Below, piece after piece: positions 15,595 to 22,500 of a stretch of 22,500 bases of DNA. The notes under the pieces are model-generated. The model worked only from the letters and a program-made list of their open reading frames with translations, searched no databases and was not told the DNA's origin. Source of the stretch: Dictyostelium firmibasis (lineage: Eukaryota; Evosea; Eumycetozoa; Dictyosteliales; Dictyosteliaceae); NCBI GenBank assembly GCA_036169595.1, contig CM069765.1, positions 4,942,501 through 4,965,000 of the forward strand. Reading direction: 5' to 3'. The position numbers were made by a program, and so were the translations under genes. Position 1 is the first letter of the stretch. Each line of letters opens with the position of its first letter.

Positions 15595-17229
15595 GAAGAA
15601 GAAGAAGGGATAATATATTATAAAGAAGAAGAAATTAGTATTGATACCACCGTAACAAAGATCGAACAATTTTTTATTGAACCAACATATAAAGGAATAA
15701 ATGAACTTCATAAATTTAAACAAAATACATCATTAGAGTCTGGATTGCTTTATGAAAATAAACAACCTATCCAAATGAAAATAGATGAATTATCATAAGA
15801 TAAAAAGAAAATATTTCAATTTTTTATAAATTATTTTAAAGAATCAATAGTATCAAATTATAAACAAATCACAACCGTTATTGGAAGTGTTCAAAGAATA
15901 TCTCTTTTACAATCTCTGAATAGTTATTTACAAATGGCAATCGATTTAGAAGATTTAAAATCTTTAAAATTTTTATTTGCTTTATTTAACACAAATAGAT
16001 TATCTCATTCCATTAATCTATTTTCTCAATGTTTACAATATATCTTTGAAGGGAATGTAATCAATACTTTTTTAACTAAATTTTCAAAGGAAGCAGAGGA
16101 AATTCTATCATTTTTACTTGATAACACTCAAATTACCGAATCACAAATAATTCAAAATATCATTAAAACTTCAAATATTAAACTCTTAATATTTTTTACC
16201 TCACCTAAATATAATTTCTCATTAGAAAAATTGTATCCAGAATTACTTTTTAAAGCAATTAAATTCTCAACTAGTATATCATTTATCAAGTATATATATT
16301 ATGATTTAAAATGTTCTATTCAAGTATCACCAAGTAGTACAGTGGTTTTGATTGTTAATAGTAGAGCTGATAATAGTGACCTCTTTGAAATAATTAAATT
16401 TGTTAATGAAAGTATAATAAAACTTCGACCATTAGATTTTCAATTTGAATCATTATTAATACTTAGATGTTTAGATAATGCTGACCTTTTAAAAATATGT
16501 AAATATTTATTGGGTGAAGATGGATGCACACTTGGTCATAAAATCAATCTCTTATCTAGCTTTTCTCTAATAATATCAACTTTATTAAATCATTCAAAGT
16601 TAGAGATTGTAGAGTATATATTATCTATTTATCCAACTATTTATAGGGATTCAAAACTTAAAAATGGTTTCCCTGATTTATTTTTATATAACTATTGGGA
16701 AAATACTAAAGATGATGAAGTCATTCGATACCTTTTTTCAAAAAATCAAGGAAAAATACCAAACATTGATCATGTTGCAATGATCAAAGCTAACAATATT
16801 CAACTTTATAAAATGACAACTCACTATCGTCATTTACCCTCTAAAGGAAATGTTTTCTCATCAATATCTATTGGTCATTTAGGTATGTCCCTTTTCTTAA
16901 TTAACGATTACATTGATAGAACGGCTATAATTGGTATCCCTAGTGAAGTAATATCATTCCTATTGGCTTGCATGAGAAAATCAATAGAATCTAGAGTATT
17001 AAAATTAACACAAACCATTCTATCAATGATAAATTTTCAATTATCCAAAGAAACATCACCCCAATCAGCATTATCAAACATTCAAATTCAATCACTATTA
17101 GAAAATTCAATCAATTCAAAAGATTTTCAAATTTTCAAATTTATTGTGGATACATTCAATTTAAAAAATTCAGAGATCAATTTTAAAAAAAATAAAATGA
17201 CAAAATCGATGTCAATTTATTTAAATTAA
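14617..17229 (+). pseudogene. Ankyrin-like repeat protein with one in-frame stop (possible pseudogene, or spliced gene)
   Basis: A single frame of 871 codons runs from ATG 14617 to TAA 17229, broken only by TAA at 15796-15798. The upstream part has 393 residues; the frame stays open for 45 codons after the stop and joins the 431-residue segment whose first ATG is 15934. Both parts look alike: repeated degenerate ankyrin-type units (DIVNYLL, DIFKFLLNHL, KLEIVEYILSIYP, DEVIRYLFSKN, FQIFKFIVDTF), and a start (ILFFKIIKNVYLFKKIL) typical of a large Dictyostelium-specific family of cytosolic proteins. A 23-Gln tract (15526-15594) followed by Glu precedes the stop. Alternatives are two genes, or an intron removing the stop (15638-15799 or 15652-15807, both multiples of three). 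By my count the first candidate is about 26% G+C, like exons here and unlike the other introns. Function unknown. Confidence 0.75.
15526..15594 (+). repeat. CAA tract coding 23 Gln
   Basis: This is a perfect CAA run inside the ankyrin-like gene, followed by four GAA (Glu) codons. Confidence 0.97.
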
Positions 17230-17332
17230 AATATATATATATAGATGAAAGTAAAAAAAAATTAAATAAAAACTATTTAAACAAATTTTATTTAAATGAT
17301 GTTTTTTTTTTAAAAAAAAAAAAAAAAACTAA
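17230..17332. other. Short convergent 3' gap
   Basis: The 103 bases between the ankyrin-like stop and the CBM9-like stop hold A/T-rich sequence with AATAAA near 17264 and runs of T and A (about 17301-17328). They serve as the 3' ends of both genes. Confidence 0.5.
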
Positions 17333-18114
17333 TTAATTTAAAGCAATATTACCAAAATAACTTGGAACATGGAAACATGGGGGATTAGTATTATCAGCAT
17401 GATAACATGAATATTCTTTATAATTATTTAATGGGACATCGATACGGAACATATTAAACTTGTAAATATATCCATCAGTTTCAGGATATTGACTTGCTTT
17501 TTGAACTAAACTAAATGGAATACGTAAAGTACCTTCCCAACCATCGTTGGTTGTTGATGCACCATAAACAATTCCTGATTGACCACAATCTACCAAAGTA
17601 TCTTGAATGCCATCACATTCATCATTTGGATTATTAACAAGTGACACAAACAAAACACCATAAGGAGATAATTCAACTTCTAAATAATTTTCTGCAACTT
17701 CATCTGCTGGTCCATACTATTTTTTTGGTTTTTAAAAAAAAATAATAATAAGTATATAAAATAAATAAATAAATAAAATAAATAAAAATAAAAACATACA
17801 GAAATAAAAGTTTCAAAAACATCGGCATTGAATAAATCTTGGTTACAAGAATTGTATGGTGAAATAATATTATTATCGATACAATTGGATTTAATGTTTA
17901 TATATTGATCATCGTAACAAATAGATGCAAATGTTTGTTGAACTGCAAGTCCATAATTACTAGTTAATGTAAAATCTGTAACAGATGTTGCATTACTCCA
18001 TTGATCAGTTCCATTATTACTACATCTATAAATATTTAATGTTTCCACAAATTGGCTTGATATAAAACAACTATTTACTAAAATAGTTAAAATTACGACC
18101 AATATTATTTTCAT
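17333..18114 (-). CDS. Secreted CBM9-like (carbohydrate-binding fold) protein, 2 exons
   Basis: Exon 1 is 18114-17800, the intron 17799-17717 (GTATGT...AATAG) and exon 2 17716-17333, giving 232 residues. A signal peptide is clear (MKIILVVILTILVNSCFISS). The rest fits one beta-sandwich domain resembling carbohydrate-binding module family 9-like folds. It has a ligand-type Trp/Asn-rich start (DQWSNATSVTDF), a central LFNADVFETFISYGP with acidic residues, YLEVELSPYGVLFVSLVNNPND, and a GWEGTLRIPFSLV strand pair near the end. Six or more cysteines suit an extracellular, disulphide-bonded protein, and there is no membrane anchor. Binding to sugar or cell-wall material is inferred from the fold alone; no enzyme motif is seen. 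Confidence 0.8.
17717..17799 (-). other. Intron of the CBM9-like gene
   Basis: This 83-base intron, with GTATGT donor and AATAG acceptor, phase 0, is almost pure A/T (TTTA repeats). The join ETFIS-YGPADEVAENY continues one domain. Confidence 0.9.
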
Positions 18115-18456
18115 TTTTTTTTTTTTTTTTTTTTTTTTGAGTGAGTGTTAATAGTATTTGTGATTATTTTGAAATATTTTTTTTTGGTTTTTTTTTTATT
18201 TTTTTATTTTTTTATTTTTATTTTAATTTTTTTTTTTTTAAAAATCTTTTGGTATCCTGGGAGTGAGAAAAAAAAAAAAAAAAAAGAGAGAAGATATTTT
18301 TTCCTTTTTTGTGAATTGTAATTATAAAATTACCAAATAAATTGATTTTTTTTTTTCTTTACTTTTATTTATTATTACTTTGTTTTGTTTTTATTTTATT
18401 TTTTTATTTACTATTTACAATTTATATTTATATATTTTTTATATTATTTTTTTTTA
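18115..18456. promoter_or_regulatory. Upstream region of the CBM9-like gene and 3' region of the small membrane protein gene
   Basis: These 342 bases contain T-runs (18115-18138, 18179-18240), an A-run (about 18269-18285) and two GAGTGAG copies (18139-18145, 18260-18266), the second inside CCTGGGAGTGAG, one of the few G-rich spots in the gap. These are candidate upstream elements for the minus-strand gene starting at 18114. I see no gene. Confidence 0.4.
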
Positions 18457-18678
18457 CTATTGTTGGGATTCAGTTTGAGTTGGGCTTTGAGTATTTGGAG
18501 TTTCATTTGTTTTATTTGTATATTTTGCCAAAAAGTTTTCTTTTTCAATTTTTTCTTGATCTTTTGTTGCATAGTAAAAACCAATTGAACCAAAAATTAA
18601 TGTTGCATATGCAAATTTTTCCATAACTTTAACATATCTGATCATTTTTGATCTAGTGAATAAAGAACTTCTACCCAT
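18457..18678 (-). CDS. Small single-span membrane protein, 73 residues, unknown
   Basis: I do not recognise this protein. It has a basic N-terminus ([15 protein letters not shown]), one hydrophobic segment (about 21-40, [16 protein letters not shown]), then a charged stretch ([14 protein letters not shown]) and a Thr/Gln/Pro-rich tail. The short basic head plus one span resembles small inner-mitochondrial membrane proteins such as respiratory assembly factors, but no family is assignable from sequence alone. Base composition and codon use resemble the neighbouring exons, and the ATG is preceded by AAGAAAAG. It lies upstream of the CBM9-like start, head to tail on the minus strand and downstream of RRP41. 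Confidence 0.7.
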   Translation of the reverse strand: MGRSSLFTRSKMIRYVKVMEKFAYATLIFGSIGFYYATKDQEKIEKENFLAKYTNKTNETPNTQSPTQTESQQ

Positions 18679-19028
18679 CTTTTCTTATGTATGTTTGTAA
18701 AAAAAAAAATTTATTTTCAGTTATTAATTTTATAAATTAATCAACTTTTTTTTTTTTTTTGTTTTGCTTTTGCTTTTGCTTTTGCTTTTGTTTGGAAATT
18801 GATTTACAATGAAAACACTTTACAAATAGCGAATTCCCATACAATATAAAAAAAACAATGAAAAAAAAAAAAAAAAAATGAAAAACTAAAAAATTAATTG
18901 TTTTTGAAAAAATTTTAAAAAAAAAATAAAAAAAATTTTTTTGGCCAAAAAAAACGAATAAGTTGGGATTAGTTTTGTTTTGTTTTTTTCGTGGATATAT
19001 TATTATTATCATTATTATTATTTTAATA
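18679..19028. other. Gap between RRP41 stop and small membrane protein start
   Basis: The 350 bases hold A/T-rich sequence with a short hexanucleotide repeat of TTTTGC (about five copies, 18762-18791), A-runs and T-runs. A minus-strand frame (18737-19012) reads as Lys/Gln/Phe low-complexity and is not treated as a gene. It must contain the 3' end of RRP41 and the promoter of the small protein. Confidence 0.5.
18762..18791. repeat. TTTTGC hexanucleotide repeat, about 5 units
   Basis: This is a short tandem array, read as GCAAAA on the minus strand, within the gap between RRP41 and the small membrane protein gene. Confidence 0.9.
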
Positions 19029-19840
19029 TTAGTTTTTTATTTGGTTTGAAATTAAATTTGAAGAGTATCTTTTAACATAATCAGATAGAATTAAAAATAT
19101 TTTTTTACAACCTTTTTCACCCAACTCTAAAACTGATTCAAATAAGTCTTGAGGAACTTTTGAGTCCATATTTAAAGAGATAACACCACCCAACTGAGGT
19201 TGAATAGAGAGTAAACAATCGGGACCACCCGAACGTTCTTCGATATTATTTAAATCTAAAACAGCGATACCATCGATACAACTGGTTGAACAAGCACAAA
19301 CAAAATCCTTCATTGAAATACCTGCATCTATCAATGCCAATGTAGAGGCGTTGATAGCGGCAGCTTTTAATCCACCATCTGATTGTAAAACTTGTAGATA
19401 TATATTTATTTGTGAACGTGGGTATAGATGAGTTTGAATTGTACTCTCAAATGCTTGTTTAACTAAATTTGCAATCTCTGTTGTAACTCTATCACCCTTG
19501 GTCTTTTGTTGAGGTTTTCTCTCTGTTGTGCTAAAACTACTGGTTGAAAATTCACATTTCACTATTGCCCTATCAAAAACTCCCTTACCACTCACCGATA
19601 TTTCACGTGGTCCATAAACCGCTGCTATAATCTTTGTATTACCTTGCTCATAATATGCTGATCCATCTGCTCTATTAAATACTCCCATCTCTACATTTAT
19701 TCTTCTTAATTCATTGGCCCTTCTACCATCAATTCTTAATCCTTCAGGCGATATATATGATAATTTACTCTTTATATAAAAAATGATTGATTAATATTGA
19801 ATTTTTTTTTTTTACATTCAAAAAAATTGAAATTTACCAT
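19029..19840 (-). CDS. exosc4: Exosome complex component RRP41 (EXOSC4), ATG-only first coding exon
   Basis: This is an RNase PH-like subunit of the exosome ring. Exon 1 is just ATG (19840-19838), followed at once by GTAAAT. The intron ends in AAAG at 19770, and exon 2 (19769-19029) encodes SKLSYISPEGLRIDGRR onward, giving 247 residues against 245 in human RRP41. Conserved blocks are GLRIDGRRANELRRI, MGVFNRADGSAYYEQGNTK, VYGPRE, a CEFSTSSFSTTERK stretch, LYPRSQINIYLQVLQSDGG and AGISMKDFVCACS. Most eukaryotic RRP41 proteins have lost phosphorolytic catalysis, so this one probably serves structurally in the ring and RNA path. The next in-frame ATG (19688) would drop the conserved GLRIDGRR region, so the spliced start is preferred. 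Confidence 0.93.
19770..19837 (-). other. Intron of rrp41, starting right after the ATG
   Basis: This 68-base intron has donor GTAAAT, acceptor ATAAAG, phase 0. It is A/T-rich with an A-run, and splicing is needed to join any start codon to the conserved N-terminus. Confidence 0.82.
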
Positions 19841-19969
19841 TATATTTTATTTATTTATAGATATTATTTACAAAAGAGTGTGTGGGGGGAATGTTTTTTA
19901 ATTATTTATAGACTTTTTATTATTTACAATTATTATCGCCAAAAAAACGAAAAAAAAAAAAATATTTTT

Positions 19970-20000
<31 letters not shown>

Positions 20001-20865
20001 GTTTGTTTTGAAAAAAAGCTTTTTATCATTTTTTTATTTTTTGAAAAAAATATATTAATTAATTTGTTTTTATTTGTAACCAAATATTTTTAGATAAAAC
20101 ACTATAAAATTTATATTTATGATAAAAAATTTTTAAAAAAAAATACAAATTAAAAACATATTATAAAATATCAAAAATATTTAATTCAAATAAAACTAGT
20201 TTATATTTTTTTTATTAAATATATTTTACACATTTGTTCTAATTTTTTTTTTTTTTATTTTTTTTTTTTTTTTTTGCCATTTCCATTTTCTTTGAAATTT
20301 TTTTGTTTACTTTTTTATTTGATAAAAAATAAAAAAAATAGTTATTAATAGTATTAAAATTTTGATTGAATAAAATTCTCCAAATCAAATTGGTGAAAAA
20401 AAAAAAAATCCACCTATTTATAGACCCATTGCCAATTTAATTAATAATTTCTTGGTTTTCTTTTAATTGAAATTTTTTAAAAAAATTTAATTTTTTTTTT
20501 TTTTTTTTTTTAACCATTTTTTTTTTTTCAAACAAATATTAATCCACACAAAAAAAAAAAAAAAAAAAAAACAGATAGATTTCAGATGGGGATTAATACT
20601 TTAGATAAATAAAACATATATAATTATTTATTTATATATAATAAAAAAAACCAAATAATTGTAATTAAATAGCTTCGCTAATCAACTTCTTTTTTTTTTT
20701 ATTATATTTTTTTTATTTTTAATTGTTCAGTCCGTCCAATTTTTTCTCTCACAATAATTAATATCTTTTTTTTTTAAAAAAAACAGAATTTAAAGAGAAA
20801 AAAACCAATTTAGAGAAAAAAGAAAATATATATACATATATACATATATAATAACCTATAAATAA
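19841..20865. promoter_or_regulatory. Long divergent gap between RRP41 and KCTD9-like gene
   Basis: These 1025 bases hold both promoters and no gene that I can support. Notable items are a G-rich spot, GAGTGTGTGGGGGGA (19876-19890), 36 to 50 bases upstream of the RRP41 ATG; a 29-base poly-T run (19972-20000); further T-runs at 20241-20275 and 20491-20511; A-runs near 20396-20408 and 20550-20571; and TATACATATATACATATA sequence (about 20830-20850) just before the KCTD9-like ATG. Confidence 0.5.
19972..20000. repeat. Poly-T run, 29 bases
   Basis: This is an uninterrupted T homopolymer in the RRP41/KCTD9 promoter gap. Confidence 0.95.
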
Positions 20866-22356
20866 ATGTTATCCTCGATGACAGATATTAGAAAAAGAGT
20901 AACAGTATTTCAAAATGGTAAAAGAGTAGGAGGTAAAGCGATTAGCTTGCCAAAGAAATGGTCAGAATTTTTAAAGATTGTATCAAAGAAACTAAACATA
21001 CCAGCCTCAAGAATCTATAATGAGGATGGTGGCGAAATTGATGAGATTGAATCGATTGTTGCCAAAGAGATATTGTATGCAAGTTGTGGTGAACATTTTA
21101 TACATATACCAAAGGACATTGGTTTTTTTAACCAACCCACTATACCCAATCCCTATATTATCGGTCCTCAGCAACAACAACAACAACCACCAAATATTAT
21201 AAATTTTCCATTTCATAATGGACCCATTGTTGGTGGATATCCACAACTGTTAGGTGGTGATGTGATACAATCACCTTCATCCTCCACCAATAGTACCACG
21301 ACTACAACAACCACAACATCATCATCTTCTTGTTCATCTACACCCAATGTTTTATTGGCCACGACAACATCACCATTGGTGGCTACAAATAACCCAAACA
21401 ACATAGTACCTTTAATTGGGGGCCTTGTTAATCATGGTTGTATCACTGGCTTGAGTAGTTGTGGAGCGATAATAAATAATAGTGAATGGATTAGTTTAAA
21501 CGTTGGTGGTCGTATATTTTCAACCACCAGATCAACAATCATTAGAGATAAAGACAGTATGCTGGCAAAGATGTTTAGCGAAAATTGGGATTCTGCAAAG
21601 GATATCAACGGTGCCTATTTAATCGACAGATCACCAGACTATTTCACACCGATTCTAAATTATTTACGATGTGGTACCATCATCATTGATGAGTCCATCA
21701 ATGTAGAAGGCGTATATCAAGAGGCAAGATTCTTTAATATCACTGGAATGTTGGATAAATTGGCATCATTGGTAGAGAGGAAAGCAAGATCAACTGATGT
21801 ATTCACCAGAAAAGATGTCATTTCTATTCTCTTAACTTCAAGCTCAAATTCAAGTTTAAGATGTCAAGGTTTAAATTTAGCGGGTGTAGATCTATCGAAA
21901 TTGGACTTAAGAAACATTAATTTCAAAATGACAAATTTCAAAGAAACAAATCTTTCAAAGTGTAACCTCGACAATGCCCTCTTACAAGAGGCAGATTTAT
22001 CAGGTGCAAATTTAACAGGTGCCAGCTTGAGAGGCTCAAATTTAACAGGTGCAAACTTGGAGGATTGTATATTAAAAGGTGCAAACTTTGAGGATAGAGG
22101 TGGTCAAAGAGCAACACTTGAAAATGTTAACTTTAAAAATGCTTCCCTAGAGGAAGCTAATTTCAGTGGTGCAAATCTTAGAGTTTGTAATTTTAAAAGT
22201 GCAAACTTGGAAAATTGTAATTTTCGTGGTGCCGATTTGGCAGGTGCAAACTTGGAGGATTGTAACCTAAGAGGTGCAAATCTTCATAAAGCAAATTTAA
22301 TTGGTGTAAATTTAAAAGGTGCAAATTTCGATATTAGAACTGTTAGTTCAAGGTAA
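20866..22356 (+). CDS. KCTD9-like BTB and pentapeptide-repeat protein
   Basis: The intronless frame encodes 496 residues with the domain order of animal KCTD9, a proposed Cullin-3 substrate adaptor. An N-terminal KHA-like domain (about 8-83, RVTVFQNGKRVGGKAISL...YNEDGGEIDEIESI) is followed by an unconserved Gln/Pro/Thr/Ser/Asn-rich linker (about 100-205). The T1-type BTB domain (about 208-300) has WISLNVGGRIFSTTRSTI, AYLIDRSPDYFTPILNYLR and EARFFNI. Then come SSLRCQGLNLAGVDLSKLDLRNINFK and about 30 pentapeptide A(N/D)L-x-x units (about 335-490) that should form a right-handed beta-helix. Human KCTD9 has 389 residues; the extra length is mostly the linker. The first ATG (20866, context AAATAAATG) is chosen; a second lies four codons on. 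A ubiquitin-ligase role is inferred from the family. Confidence 0.95.
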   Translation: MLSSMTDIRKRVTVFQNGKRVGGKAISLPKKWSEFLKIVSKKLNIPASRIYNEDGGEIDEIESIVAKEILYASCGEHFIHIPKDIGFFNQPTIPNPYIIGPQQQQQQPPNIINFPFHNGPIVGGYPQLLGGDVIQSPSSSTNSTTTTTTTTSSSSCSSTPNVLLATTTSPLVATNNPNNIVPLIGGLVNHGCITGLSSCGAIINNSEWISLNVGGRIFSTTRSTIIRDKDSMLAKMFSENWDSAKDINGAYLIDRSPDYFTPILNYLRCGTIIIDESINVEGVYQEARFFNITGMLDKLASLVERKARSTDVFTRKDVISILLTSSSNSSLRCQGLNLAGVDLSKLDLRNINFKMTNFKETNLSKCNLDNALLQEADLSGANLTGASLRGSNLTGANLEDCILKGANFEDRGGQRATLENVNFKNASLEEANFSGANLRVCNFKSANLENCNFRGADLAGANLEDCNLRGANLHKANLIGVNLKGANFDIRTVSSR

Positions 22357-22500
22357 ATTAAAATGTTTTTATATTATGAAAAAAAAAAAAAACTCATATA
22401 TTATTCTTCAATATATTTAACTCAATACAATTTAATACTCAAAAATCTCAATATACAATATATTTATTAAAAAAAAAGATAAATTAATATAAAAAATACA
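22357..22500. other. 3' flank of the KCTD9-like gene
   Basis: These 144 bases hold A-runs, and A/T-rich sequence continues to the edge. No gene is seen. Confidence 0.6.

Noticed and set aside
18342-18626. Two overlapping plus-strand frames rich in Phe/Tyr/Leu
   Set aside because: They are T-rich sequence and the antisense of the small membrane protein gene.
18737-19012. Minus-strand 91-codon frame with Gln/Lys repeats
   Set aside because: It consists of translated hexanucleotide, A and T runs; composition matches the intergenic DNA.
20671-20681. TAGC-TTC-GCTA mini hairpin in the KCTD9 promoter gap
   Set aside because: A four-base stem is expected by chance in a gap of this size and has no supporting context.

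Overview
The window looks like nuclear chromosomal DNA of the social amoeba Dictyostelium discoideum or a very close relative. The grounds are extreme A+T richness, long poly-A/poly-T runs between genes, AAT and CAA tracts read as poly-Asn and poly-Gln inside proteins, short introns that are almost pure A+T with GTAAGT/GTATGT-type donors, and protein families known from dictyostelids. No mobile element, rRNA, tRNA or CRISPR array was recognised. All splice sites below were chosen by eye from GT/AG position, reading phase and fit to the protein family.

Layout, left to right. 1-2969 (-): a large unidentified, probably helical protein that runs off the left edge. 3353-4483 (+): exosome cap subunit RRP4/EXOSC2. 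4550-5637 (-): a mitochondrial carrier protein. 6190-9004 (+): the ClpB/Hsp104-type disaggregase Hsp101. 9346-10444 (-): a small secreted TIG-EGF-TIG-like protein. 10921-11317 (+): a twin-CX9C protein matching mitoribosomal mS37 (CHCHD1/Mrp10). 11506-14418 (-): POP1, the large protein of RNase P/MRP. 14617-17229 (+): a Dictyostelium-type ankyrin-like protein whose frame holds one in-frame stop. 17333-18114 (-): a secreted CBM9-like protein. 18457-18678 (-): a 73-residue single-span membrane protein. 19029-19840 (-): exosome ring subunit RRP41/EXOSC4. 20866-22356 (+): a KCTD9-type BTB/pentapeptide-repeat protein.

The first eight genes alternate strand, giving divergent pairs with shared A/T-rich promoter gaps and convergent pairs with short 3' gaps (66 to 341 bases). 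Three genes belong to RNA processing (RRP4, RRP41, POP1), three act in or near mitochondria or proteostasis (carrier, mS37, Hsp101), and two encode secreted proteins. I see no operon-like or cluster-like functional unit; closeness is best read as ordinary gene density in a compact genome.

No convincing undescribed biological system was found. The items most worth a second look are the single in-frame stop in the ankyrin-like gene, the RRP41 gene whose first coding exon is only the ATG, the unidentified large protein at the left edge (preceded by about 38 tandem in-frame TAA codons), and the uncertain 5' end of the carrier gene.
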